Shown here: piece by piece, positions 17,842 through 26,018 of the stretch
How the letters are laid out: every line of letters starts with the position of its first letter
Position numbering within the stretch: the first letter of the stretch is position 1
Assembly (NCBI GenBank): GCA_021795795.1
Contig: JAJYPA010000002.1
Span: 31,131-95,130 of the forward strand
DNA length: 64,000 nt
Direction of reading: 5' to 3'
From: Pseudomonadota bacterium
Lineage (GTDB): Bacteria; Pseudomonadota; Gammaproteobacteria; Halothiobacillales; Halothiobacillaceae
Program-made: the position numbers and the translations under genes
Notes under the pieces: generated by a model
What the model saw: the letters and a program-made list of their open reading frames with translations, nothing else
Told to the model about the DNA's origin: nothing
The model's database searches: none

Positions 17842-17992
17842 TATTCCTTTGAGCTCTAAAGTTGCATTATTTCAAATTTATTAATTAGGAATGGATCAAC
17901 CGAAGGCAATAATATCAATACGTCAATTAACGTAATTGGCTTATTGATTTACAGACGGGCCACGCCAAAATAATTTCAAGGGGATTAGCACA

Positions 17993-19228
17993 ATGGCAAA
18001 GAAACTTATAGAAATTGATTTTTCACAACCACCGGAAGCACACGATTGCATTCACAATCGTTGGCACCCGGACATCCCCATGTATGCATGGGTGAAGCCG
18101 GGTGAAGATTTCGTTCTAGAGTGCATGGATTGGACCGGCGGCCAGATCAACAACAACAACTCTGCCGACGATGTCCGTGATGTGGATTTGACCAAAGTTC
18201 ATTACCTCAGTGGTCCCATCGGTGTGGAGGGTGCCGAGCCGGGCGACCTGCTGGTAGTTGATATCCTCGACATCGGCACACTGGAACAATTCCAGTGGGG
18301 TTTTAATGGCATTTTCGCCAAAGAAAATGGCGGTGGCTTCCTGACCGAACATTACCCGGATGCACGCAAATCGATCTGGGATTTCAATGGCATTTATACA
18401 TCCTCTCGCCACGTGCCCGGTGTGAACTTCGCGGGCATCATGCACCCGGGTCTGATCGGTTGCCTACCCTCCAAAGAATTGCTGAACGAATGGAACAAAC
18501 GTGAAGCTGCCCTGATCGCGACCGATCCTGACCGGGTTCCTCCGCTGGCCGCCCCACCCTGTGCAGGTACCGCACACATGGGCCAACTCAAAGGTGATGC
18601 GGCGAAAGTCGCCGCACTCGAAGGTGCGCGCACCGTTCCGCCACGTGAACACGGCGGCAATTGCGACATCAAGGATCTCACCAAAGGCTCCCGTGTCTTT
18701 TTCCCTGTCTATGTTAAGGGCGCTGGTCTTTCAATGGGCGATCTGCACTTCTCGCAGGGTGATGGTGAAATCACATTCTGTGGTGCCATCGAGATGGCCG
18801 GATGGATTCATATCCGAGTCAGCATCATCAAGGATGGTGTTGCCAAATACGCGGTCAAAAACCCGATCTTCAAGCCGAGCCCACTGCAGCCAAACTACCA
18901 GAACCACTTGATCTTCGAAGGTATTTCCGTAGATGAATCTGGCAAACAGCACTATCTGGATGCTCATGTTTCCTACCGCCAGGCCTGCCTGAACGCGATC
19001 GAATACCTGAAGAAATTCGGCTACACCGGCGCCCAGGCCTATTCGATCCTTGGCACAGCACCTGTACAGGGGCACATCAGCGGCATCGTCGACATACCGA
19101 ATGTCTGCGCAACGCTCTTCCTGCCGACAGAGATCTTCAATTTCAACATTGACCCATGCGCCGAAGGCCCGACCAAGTACATCAAGGCTAACGAGGATGT
19201 GCCGGTTTCCTACTGGGCAGATAAATAA
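17993..19228 (+). CDS. fmdA: Formamidase, acetamidase/formamidase family
   Basis: This 411-aa cytoplasmic enzyme hydrolyses formamide to formate and ammonia; the Methylophilus FmdA prototype forms a homotrimer. Recognisable motifs are HNRWHPDIP near the N-terminus, VDVLDIG-like VVDILDIGTLEQ, APPCAGTAHMG, GGNCDIKDL (metal/active-site region) and MGDLHFSQGDGEI, all typical and intact. AAGGGG precedes the ATG. It is unrelated in fold to AmiE/AmiF on the other arm, so the island carries two independent formamidases. It is the first gene downstream of the plus-strand sigma-54 promoter, followed by fmdB and a porin gene, the same order as fmdABC in Methylophilus. Confidence 0.95.
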   Translation: MAKKLIEIDFSQPPEAHDCIHNRWHPDIPMYAWVKPGEDFVLECMDWTGGQINNNNSADDVRDVDLTKVHYLSGPIGVEGAEPGDLLVVDILDIGTLEQFQWGFNGIFAKENGGGFLTEHYPDARKSIWDFNGIYTSSRHVPGVNFAGIMHPGLIGCLPSKELLNEWNKREAALIATDPDRVPPLAAPPCAGTAHMGQLKGDAAKVAALEGARTVPPREHGGNCDIKDLTKGSRVFFPVYVKGAGLSMGDLHFSQGDGEITFCGAIEMAGWIHIRVSIIKDGVAKYAVKNPIFKPSPLQPNYQNHLIFEGISVDESGKQHYLDAHVSYRQACLNAIEYLKKFGYTGAQAYSILGTAPVQGHISGIVDIPNVCATLFLPTEIFNFNIDPCAEGPTKYIKANEDVPVSYWADK

Positions 19229-19299
19229 CCCCCGCTCTTAGGATCTGTTCGAAATAGATCCGAAGATCCATGTATCCCATTGTTTTCACGGAGGGTGAA

Positions 19300-19635
19300 A
19301 TGCCCATTTATGAGTATCACTGCAAAAACTGTGACCACGTGTTCGAGGAAATGCGCCCCATGGCCCAGTACCAGGAGCCGTGCGCATGCCCCATGTGCGA
19401 TCACGACGCGGGAAGGGTTGTCCTATCTGCTCCGAGACTGAACGACATGAAGGCCAGCGTCCGTCAGGCCCATCAAGTCAATGAACGAAGTGCCCATGAA
19501 CCGAGATCAACGGCACGGCACCAATGCGGGCCGGGCTGCAACCATTCCAGTACCCCCACCAAGACCACGACAACCAAAGGAGGTCCTCACCTAAAAATGC
19601 AACAGGGCAAACGCCCATGGATGATCGGACACTGA
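19300..19635 (+). CDS. fmdB: FmdB-family zinc ribbon protein
   Basis: This 111-aa protein starts MPIYEYHCKNC, the diagnostic FmdB opening, with Cys8/Cys11 and a second cluster Cys28, Cys30, Cys33 (CACPMC). The remainder is low-complexity, rich in Thr, Ser and Lys, with a CGPGC motif. ATG 19300 was chosen because GAGGGTGAA lies directly before it and the domain begins at the first residue; an upstream in-frame ATG at 19270 lacks these. FmdB was proposed to regulate fmdA in Methylophilus, but the biochemical role is not established. The C-terminal half is longer and more repetitive than in many homologues. Confidence 0.85.
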   Translation: MPIYEYHCKNCDHVFEEMRPMAQYQEPCACPMCDHDAGRVVLSAPRLNDMKASVRQAHQVNERSAHEPRSTARHQCGPGCNHSSTPTKTTTTKGGPHLKMQQGKRPWMIGH

Positions 19636-19726
19636 AGATTTTGTGGCTTGATACCCAAGACCACAGATTCAAAACCATTTTTTGACAACCCTGAAACTAC
19701 TATCGTCCCTAAGGAGCTTATGTAAC

Positions 19727-20452
19727 ATGAAAAAGAACATCTTATCGCTACTCGCAGTAGCAACTGCAATGAGCATGCCGCTGGTTAGCACAGCTGTCCA
19801 AGCCGATACGTTTACCGGCAACATCAACGCCGCTTCGAAATATATTCTTCGAGGTATTACTAATTCGCCGGAAGATGACAATGCTGCATTGCAAGGTGGA
19901 TTTGACTATGCACTTGACAATGGCCTTTACGTTGGTTACTGGGGTTCGTCTCTTGGGTATTCTGATCCGGGTAAATCCAATGGCTTCGAAAATGACTTCT
20001 ATGGCGGTTACAACGGAAGTATTGGTGACTTCCATTATGGCGTCGGCGTCGTTCAATACGCCTACGTCAACATCTCCAACTCGAATGGCATTGAAGGCTA
20101 CGGCAGCGTCGGTTATGGCCCCGTCACCTTTGGCGCCAAGACACTGTTGAAAGATGTAGTCTGGGGCAACAAGGGTGACACCTTCTGGACCCTCGATTAC
20201 AGCGCTGCTTTGCCAAAGGACTTCAAGTTCGGTACAACGATCGGCTATTACACCTACAAGAATAGCGGCACGTACATTGCATCAACCCCGGAGAAAAACG
20301 CCTTCCGTTATGCAGATATCAACCTATCTCATCCGATCGGCAAAACAGGGGCAAACGTTAGCATGCACTACATTATCGGCGGCAAGGATCGCAATGGCAC
20401 TAAGCAAAAGAACGCCATTTTCTTCAACCTGGGCTACAACTTCGACATCTGA
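19727..20452 (+). CDS. Outer-membrane porin-like protein (FmdC/TorF-type)
   Basis: This 241-aa precursor has a clear signal peptide (MKKNILSLLAVATAMSM; probable cut after VQA, residue ~27). The mature protein opens with TFTGNINAASKYILRGIT, characteristic of the TorF family of putative porins, followed by alternating beta-strand-like segments rich in Gly, Tyr and Phe. It ends in an aromatic-terminal strand (FFNLGYNFDI). AAGGAG precedes the chosen ATG. In Methylophilus, FmdC is an outer-membrane porin co-induced with the formamidase. By position this protein should let amides through the outer membrane for the binding protein made by the divergent operon. A rho-independent terminator follows. 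Confidence 0.8.
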   Translation: MKKNILSLLAVATAMSMPLVSTAVQADTFTGNINAASKYILRGITNSPEDDNAALQGGFDYALDNGLYVGYWGSSLGYSDPGKSNGFENDFYGGYNGSIGDFHYGVGVVQYAYVNISNSNGIEGYGSVGYGPVTFGAKTLLKDVVWGNKGDTFWTLDYSAALPKDFKFGTTIGYYTYKNSGTYIASTPEKNAFRYADINLSHPIGKTGANVSMHYIIGGKDRNGTKQKNAIFFNLGYNFDI

Positions 20453-20520
20453 TTACTTAACGAGTGATTCTGTCCCGGTTATCTGAATGCCACGCTCCCA
20501 TCAACAGGGCGTGGCATCAT

Positions 20521-20580
20521 CACATTAGGGAGGGTCTGCATTTATGCGTTCCTTCCCTAATGTGGTTTGCCTTTTTTATT
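20521..20580 (+). terminator. Rho-independent terminator after the fmd operon
   Basis: A stem of CACATTAGGGAGG with CCTTCCCTAATGTG (one bulge) is followed by GTTTGCCTTTTTT. It ends exactly where the convergent DedA/PAP2 gene stops and can serve the plus-strand operon. Confidence 0.8.
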
Positions 20581-22693
20581 ACCGACAACGAGAATCGAAA
20601 CGTGAAAAAACCAGATCGCCACGGGTAAAAAACTCATCTTCGGTGAAGATTTGCCCGATTTGAGGTGCAACCCACGGCAGACGTTTGGTCGAAACCAGAC
20701 AACCTTGTATCTTAAAATCCATCAGGGCTTGTTCACGGGCAGCATCAAGATCAGGCGACAGCCGCCGGGCTGGATACCAGTGCATCCCTGAATAGGCACG
20801 GACAACGCCTACCCACAAAGTCTCACCCACCGCATTTCGATAGGGCGTCTTCCAAAGTAGCAGTGACAGCATCTCAGTCTGCTTTGACGTCTGTATATGT
20901 CTGTTGTAAGCAAGCGTATACAACTCGTTATTCCAGAAAAGAGGAACGGATGGTGCCTGCAGATCGTCGAGCCCTTCGCGAGCCAGTTTTAATAATGCCG
21001 ATGCGCCGATCGGACTTGCCTGCGTCCATCCGTCGGTGTGCAACGCATCGCGCAGGCCTGCCTCATCCCCGACAAGCAACGCGACGGACAATGGCTGCAC
21101 CCGTGCTCCCAGCGTACCGCGAACATAATGCGGCAGATGAGTCTCAAGGAAGCTTTCCGCCTGTTGGGGCAATAGCTGAGATATGGATGCCTCCGGAATC
21201 GGAACGGGTGGGGTTCGGGCAGGCGCCAGCAACACCCCTGAATACACCGCTCCCACGAATACAAAAGCCAACGGCAAGGCGAACGGCATGCTACGTATTT
21301 GCGACTGCTCGATGCGTGTTCGTGTCCATTCAGCCCAAACAATGGCCACCAGCAACCAAATGCCGCCAAGCAAGTAACCACCCAGCACATCGCTAAGGAA
21401 ATGCACGCCAAGAACGATACGACTCAGCCCAATCGCCAAGACCAGGAGCAGCCAGGCGAAAAAAATATTGACCCTCATGGGCCAGCTCGATATCTCCCGA
21501 AGCCAGATATAGGCCAGAAAGCCGAACAAACTGACCGAAATCAGAGCATGCCCACTCGGGAAGGCGTAACTCGCCTCATGCACGGCGGCTTCAAGTGGGC
21601 GAGCGCGATGGAGTGCCCATTTGCCGGCAAAGGCAAACAAGGTGCTGCCACTCACCGAGATCAAAAGCGGCAGTATGTAAAATCGTCGCCGCGACAACCA
21701 CAGCCAAATGCTCGAAACCAGCACAATGGCCACGACGACCTGCCAAACCCCGATATTACTCACCCACATTGCCGCCGTCTCCCACGCGGGGGCGCGTAGC
21801 GCGACCATGACTTCGGCCACGCTGTGATCCAGGGCGACAATTGGGTCGGACACGATCAGATCTTCGACAAGGCCACCGAACAACAGCAAAAGATAGAGGA
21901 ATGCCACGCCGAACAGGGTAAGTGGAAGGCCGCTGAACTGTTGACGGTTCAGGCGTGCTCCAAGAAACCCGAACAAACGCGGATGCGCCCGCACCCTGGC
22001 TACTAATTCCGGGTTTTCGCGTAGGGTCTCGGCCAGCGCGTGTGATACAGAAACGACGGCAGCCCACCAAGCCGGGCCATTGCGTAGCATCCAGCGCCGC
22101 AGATACCAAAAAAGTAGAACCAAAATCGCAAGTAACGCCACGCCCAATCCGGCCCGTGACATCCATTGCTGCGCCAGCGTCAGGGAACGCGCGAACACGT
22201 AGCCCGCGCCAACCCACTGCAGCCCCCAACCCAGGGCGCCGAGCAGATTCCAGATAAAAAACCAGCCACGCGACATACCGACGGTGCCCGCCACAAAGGG
22301 CGCAACCTCTTTCAGACTGGGAATGAATCGTGCGAAAAAGACACTTTTTCCACCGTGCTTTGAAAAAAATTCGTGCGCCTTCTCGATGTGCTCACGACGA
22401 AGCAACCAAAGCCCGTTTTCTGTCCAGCGACGCCCGTAGCGTCGACCGAGCGTGTAATTGACGTTATCGCCCAGCGTCGCACCGGCCACGGCGAAAATAA
22501 ACAGCCAGAGGAAACTCGGGCCTCCGCTGCCTGCGGACAAAGCCCCCAACAACAACAACAAGGTAGATCCGGGCAGAAACAACCCGACGACCAGCACCGT
22601 TTCTACGAGCGCTGCCAAAAAGGCGATCCAGTAAATCCAGCCACTCAAGTGCTGGATAAAAGGCATCAAAGATTGCAACCACTGATCTAACAC
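20579..22693 (-). CDS. DedA-PAP2-LssY fusion membrane protein
   Basis: This protein of about 704 residues has three parts. The N-terminal ~200 residues form a DedA/VTT domain (LFLPGSTLLLLLGALS, GDNVNYTLGRRYG, ARFIPSLKEVAPFVAGT). The middle is a PAP2 lipid phosphatase with all three motifs: KWALHRARP (Kx6RP), PSGH, and SRIVLGVHFLSD (SRx5Hx3D). The C-terminal ~200 residues are LssY-like and soluble. Such fusions are known and probably act on undecaprenyl or phospholipid phosphates with lipid scrambling by DedA. A GTG start at 22693 was chosen, with GGAA just upstream and the DedA domain beginning soon after; the frame remains open to 22855. It does not obviously belong to the nitrogen functions around it. 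Confidence 0.85.
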   Translation of the reverse strand: MLDQWLQSLMPFIQHLSGWIYWIAFLAALVETVLVVGLFLPGSTLLLLLGALSAGSGGPSFLWLFIFAVAGATLGDNVNYTLGRRYGRRWTENGLWLLRREHIEKAHEFFSKHGGKSVFFARFIPSLKEVAPFVAGTVGMSRGWFFIWNLLGALGWGLQWVGAGYVFARSLTLAQQWMSRAGLGVALLAILVLLFWYLRRWMLRNGPAWWAAVVSVSHALAETLRENPELVARVRAHPRLFGFLGARLNRQQFSGLPLTLFGVAFLYLLLLFGGLVEDLIVSDPIVALDHSVAEVMVALRAPAWETAAMWVSNIGVWQVVVAIVLVSSIWLWLSRRRFYILPLLISVSGSTLFAFAGKWALHRARPLEAAVHEASYAFPSGHALISVSLFGFLAYIWLREISSWPMRVNIFFAWLLLVLAIGLSRIVLGVHFLSDVLGGYLLGGIWLLVAIVWAEWTRTRIEQSQIRSMPFALPLAFVFVGAVYSGVLLAPARTPPVPIPEASISQLLPQQAESFLETHLPHYVRGTLGARVQPLSVALLVGDEAGLRDALHTDGWTQASPIGASALLKLAREGLDDLQAPSVPLFWNNELYTLAYNRHIQTSKQTEMLSLLLWKTPYRNAVGETLWVGVVRAYSGMHWYPARRLSPDLDAAREQALMDFKIQGCLVSTKRLPWVAPQIGQIFTEDEFFTRGDLVFSRFDSRCR

Positions 22694-22881
22694 ATTAATT
22701 TCCAGTATTCCTACGGTATATATCGACTTAGAGGCGGTAGAGTCTAATCTACGGTAAAGAAAGTCATATCGTGCTTCGATTACGCTCAGGCTTACCGAAC
22801 CACGCCTCAGAAAAAAATCCGGCCGCAACAGAGCTTCTGTTGAGAGCCGGATCATTTTTAACTCAAGACTCGATCCGAATG

Positions 22882-23196
22882 TTAATCGGGATGCGAACTT
22901 TCCTTGTCGTTTTCGAGCACAGAACCTGTCTGGGCATCGACGCCAACTTCATAGACAACCTTGTCTGTCCCTTTGATATCGAAAGAATACCGCAACCCGC
23001 TACCGCCCTTCTCTTTTTCCAGCTCCTCGTCCGTGATTGTCCCCGGGCGTGCTTTCAGGGCGATGCCCTGGGCTTCAGTCATGGTGATCTTTGCGTGCTT
23101 GGCGAGGTTTTCTCCGCTATAGGCCTGCGCGCCAACAATGCCCATCAGCGAAAGGCTGACGCCGGTGATGCTTGCGATGATATAACGTGATTTCAT
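22882..23196 (-). CDS. Secreted PepSY-domain protein
   Basis: This 104-aa protein has an N-terminal signal peptide (SRYIIASITGVSLSLMG, probable cut after GAQA, residue ~25). A single PepSY-like domain follows, with ITMTEAQGIALKARPGTI, then SGLRYSFDIKG and YEVGVDAQTGSVLEND. Small periplasmic PepSY proteins are thought to inhibit proteases or sense envelope conditions. No partner kinase is adjacent. The length fits the family and the N-terminus is complete. Confidence 0.8.
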   Translation of the reverse strand: MKSRYIIASITGVSLSLMGIVGAQAYSGENLAKHAKITMTEAQGIALKARPGTITDEELEKEKGGSGLRYSFDIKGTDKVVYEVGVDAQTGSVLENDKESSHPD

Positions 23197-23363
23197 GATA
23201 CGTACCTCATTGGTTTCAGGTGGTGATCAACGATTTCGTTGATGCAAGATCACCTTAACAAAGGGCACTTATCCACAAGGTGACCGGATCATGAAGACTT
23301 GGTAATCCGATATCGGAGTGGAAAACGCTTACTTAGGGGCATTACAGGGAAGTGGTGCCGCGC

Positions 23364-23497
23364 ATCCTGTTTTCGTGCCCTCAGATCATCCATGATCTGA
23401 GCCCGCCAAGGCGGATACGGCCCTCAAATCATCCTGTTTTCGTGCCCTCAGATCATCCATGATCTGAGCCCACCAAGGCGGATGCGGTAATCAAATC
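23364..23497. repeat. Two tandem 67-bp repeats with an internal perfect palindrome
   Basis: The unit beginning ATCCTGTTTTCGTGCCCTC at 23364 recurs at 23431 with few differences. Each copy contains CTCAGATCAT-CC-ATGATCTGAG, a 10-bp inverted repeat with a 2-base centre. Two copies with no spacers exclude a CRISPR array. Confidence 0.85.
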
Positions 23498-23499
23498 AA

Positions 23500-23826
23500 T
23501 CGCATATGTGCGATTTGAATAATTTTCTTTTGGGGCGTGAGTTCATTGCGGCTGGATACATCTCCGTATCTCGAACTTGATAAGCTCCTCGGCATACATT
23601 TTCTTCAGCCGACGGTTCTCCTCTTACAGTTCCCTGAGCCGCGCCATCAATGACGCATCCATGCCGCCAAATTTGGAACGCCATATACAATAAGGTGGCG
23701 CTGCTCATGCCATGCTCCCAGCGTCAAGCCTGGCACAAGGCTAGGCACAAGCTTGGCATGGGCGAGCCAGCCTCTGTCTGCTTGAGGATGCTCAGTATCT
23801 GACTATCGGTATATCGTGAATTTTTT
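23500..23826 (-). pseudogene. IS3-family OrfA transposase relic
   Basis: Read on the minus strand, fragments in shifting frames match an IS3-type OrfA. They run ...ILSILKQ-like near 23790, then HGMSSAT (about 23710), a WR-FGGMDAS region, and RLREL-stop-EENRRLKKMYAEEL near 23600-23650. An in-frame TAA replaces the expected Glu codon in RELxEEN and the frame shifts at least once. No OrfB and no clear ends remain, so this is an old dead copy. Confidence 0.7.
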
Positions 23827-23953
23827 ATCGGAAATCCCCTGCGTTTACTTCTCGAGAAAATTCCACTTCTGAATACCGCTATTTTCTGGGGGGATTACCC
23901 ATTTGCACATACCCCATTCAATAATTGAGTAAATTGTTTACAAGGCAAGTTGA

Positions 23954-25318
23954 TCAGTAACCTGCCATACCAGGGACCCAGTCCGTTCCAGCAAGAGGCA
24001 GGCGCGCCATTGCCGCAGCCTCTACGGTTAAAGCAACCAAATCCTCTCTTTCCAAGTGATGAACATTCTGCTTGCCGCAAGCGCGAGCGATAGTAGTCAG
24101 CTCCATATTCAGGGTTTTCAGATAATTACGCAGGCGTTTGGCGCCAATCTCCGGCTGAAGTCGCTGCTCGAGGATGGCATCTTGGGTTGTGATGCCCACG
24201 GGGCATTTGCCCGTGTGGCAGTGATGACAAAAGCCAGGCGCCGTTCCCAATGCCGCATAGTCTTTTTCAGCAGATAGATGTTGTCCGTTCTGGATGTATG
24301 ACTCGCTGTTGCAGCCTAGGGCGACCAGCACGCCTTGGCCGATGGCAACAGCATCCGCCCCCATGGCCAATGCCTTGGCGACATCGGCCCCGGTACGAAT
24401 CCCTCCGGAAACAATCAACTGCACGGTACCTTTCATATTAAGGTCCTCTAATGCTTCGACTGCCTGTCGCAGCGCTGCCAAAGTCGGGATTCCGACATGC
24501 TCAATAAAACAGGTCTGTGTGGCCGCCGTTCCGCCTTGCATACCATCTACCACAATCACATCAGCGCCCGCGTGAACGGCCAATTTGACATCGTGAAAGG
24601 TTCGGGTCGCCCCCACCTTGACGTAGATAGGTTTCTCCCAATCCGTCATCTCGCGCAATTCATGAATTTTGATAGCCAGATCGTCTGGACCCGTCCAGTC
24701 CGGATGACGACAGGCCGAGCGCTGATCGATGCCTTCTGGCAAGGCACGCATCTTAGCGACGCGCGAACTGACCTTCTGTCCTAACAACATACCGCCGCCG
24801 CCCGGTTTTGCACCTTGCCCGATGACAACTTCGATCGCATCTGCCCGACGGACATCGTCTGGATTGAAGCCATAACGAGAAGGTAGGCACTGATAAACCA
24901 GCGTTTTGGAAGATAGACGCTCTTCCTGGGTCATCCCGCCATCCCCGGTAGTCGTTGAGGTACCCAACTCAGAAGCGGCACGACCTAATGATTCCTTGAC
25001 ATGGGCCGAGAGCGAACCAAAGCTCATGCCGGCAATGGTGATCGGAATTTCAAGTTCGATGGGTTTCTTCGCAAAACGAGTACCAAGCAGGGTTTTAGTG
25101 ACGCACTTTTCTCGGTAACCCTCAAGTGGGTAGCGCGACAGTGAAGCCCCGAGGAACACTAAATCGTCAAAATTCGGCAACTTGCGCTTAGCGCCTAAGC
25201 CTCGAATTTCATAGAGACCGTGGGCAGCCGCATTACGAATATAATCCTGGGTCTTATGATCGTAACCAGCCGATTCTTCACGGGAAATGTGTTTGAGTTG
25301 TTCGGGTTTTGTTTCCAT
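23954..25318 (-). CDS. mgsC: N-methylglutamate synthase FMN subunit (GltB-like)
   Basis: This 454-aa protein is homologous to the FMN/Fe-S catalytic domain of glutamate synthase (GlxD type). It shows PITIAGMSFGSLSAHVKESLGRAA (FMN region, residues ~120-143), GQGAKPGGGGMLLGQKV, DGMQGGTAATQ and a C-terminal CHHCHTGKCPVGITTQ Fe-S cysteine cluster. With MgsA and MgsB it converts gamma-glutamylmethylamide plus 2-oxoglutarate to N-methylglutamate and glutamate. ATG 25318 was chosen; GAGG lies upstream and the extra codons back to 25408 overlap the mgsB gene. It is the last gene of the methylamine cluster. The assignment to Mgs and not to a glutamate synthase rests on the adjoining gmaS and mgd genes. 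Confidence 0.9.
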   Translation of the reverse strand: METKPEQLKHISREESAGYDHKTQDYIRNAAAHGLYEIRGLGAKRKLPNFDDLVFLGASLSRYPLEGYREKCVTKTLLGTRFAKKPIELEIPITIAGMSFGSLSAHVKESLGRAASELGTSTTTGDGGMTQEERLSSKTLVYQCLPSRYGFNPDDVRRADAIEVVIGQGAKPGGGGMLLGQKVSSRVAKMRALPEGIDQRSACRHPDWTGPDDLAIKIHELREMTDWEKPIYVKVGATRTFHDVKLAVHAGADVIVVDGMQGGTAATQTCFIEHVGIPTLAALRQAVEALEDLNMKGTVQLIVSGGIRTGADVAKALAMGADAVAIGQGVLVALGCNSESYIQNGQHLSAEKDYAALGTAPGFCHHCHTGKCPVGITTQDAILEQRLQPEIGAKRLRNYLKTLNMELTTIARACGKQNVHHLEREDLVALTVEAAAMARLPLAGTDWVPGMAGY

Positions 25319-25328
25319 AATTGGGTCC

Positions 25329-26018
25329 TCAATATTCCTGATTGGCGTCGGCGTTCCAGTGATATAACTCGCGCTTGGATGCGATCCGCTTGAACTCACT
25401 CGGTGCATGTTCCATTCCGGCCTGAGCCAGCAAATCGGCTACGGCGGCCAGATCGTCTTCGCTCATCGGTTCAATATGGGTGTCAGCGCCGAGTGATTTA
25501 ATCTTGCCGCGCACATAGATCACTGCTTCATATAGAGAGTCACCAAGAGCATCGCCGGCATCACCGCAAATGACCATGCGCCCCGCCTGTGCCATAAAGG
25601 CGGAGAAACTCCCCACGGAACCACCTACCACGATATCGCCGCCTTTGAGAGAGATACCGCAGCGAAGTCCTGCATCGCCGTCGATAACCAGTAGGCCACC
25701 GTGCGCGGATGCACCGGCACCGTTGGAGGCGAAGCCTTTGACGTGTACCTTGCCGCTCATCATGTTCTCAGCGACGCCCGTTCCGGCGCTGCCACGGATG
25801 ATGACGCTGCCGGTCTTGTTCATGCCGCCTGCGTAATAACCGGCATGCCCCTTCACCTCGACTTCTACGGGGCAGTCCAAACCCACAGCGATGTTGTGCG
25901 CACCATCGGGATTGAGCACAACAACCTTCTCAACTGCTCCAGTTTTAGCCTCGTGATGCAGAAACTGGTTAAGCTCGCGGAGTGGGGTTGTTGCCAGATC
26001 AAAAATCATGCTTTCCAT
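25329..26018 (-). CDS. mgsB: N-methylglutamate synthase GXGXG subunit
   Basis: This 229-aa protein corresponds to the C-terminal GXGXG beta-helix domain of glutamate synthase large subunits, encoded as a separate gene as in GlxC. The repeated glycine pattern is visible: VGLDCPVEVEVKGHAGYYAGG, VIIRGSAGTGVAENMMSG, GGLLVIDGDAGLRCG, GGDIVVGGSVGS and GRMVICGDAGDALGDSLY. It is structural, supporting the FMN subunit and probably the ammonia or methylamine tunnel. Its start overlaps the end of mgsA by 13 bp and GAGGAG precedes it, indicating coupled translation; mgsC follows ten bases after its stop. Confidence 0.9.
   Translation of the reverse strand: MESMIFDLATTPLRELNQFLHHEAKTGAVEKVVVLNPDGAHNIAVGLDCPVEVEVKGHAGYYAGGMNKTGSVIIRGSAGTGVAENMMSGKVHVKGFASNGAGASAHGGLLVIDGDAGLRCGISLKGGDIVVGGSVGSFSAFMAQAGRMVICGDAGDALGDSLYEAVIYVRGKIKSLGADTHIEPMSEDDLAAVADLLAQAGMEHAPSEFKRIASKRELYHWNADANQEY

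Larger units (their letters stand above)
17316..17992. other. Divergent AT-rich control region between the two arms of the amide island
   Basis: These 677 bases between urtA (minus) and fmdA (plus) are markedly more AT-rich than the flanking genes and hold no convincing gene. They contain one sigma-54-type promoter for each direction (17395-17408 minus; 17826-17839 plus) and two perfect palindromes between them at 17715-17734 and 17741-17752. The layout is that of a shared upstream activator region. Confidence 0.75.
23197..23953. other. Gene-poor region with tandem repeat and IS remnant
   Basis: Between the PepSY gene and mgsC no intact gene is visible. 23364-23497 holds two tandem copies of a 67-bp unit, 23500-23826 an IS3-type orfA relic on the minus strand, and the remaining ~130 bp down to mgsC shows nothing recognisable. 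Confidence 0.7.

Noticed and set aside
23364..23497. Possible CRISPR array
   Set aside because: Only two contiguous 67-bp copies with no spacers and no cas genes.
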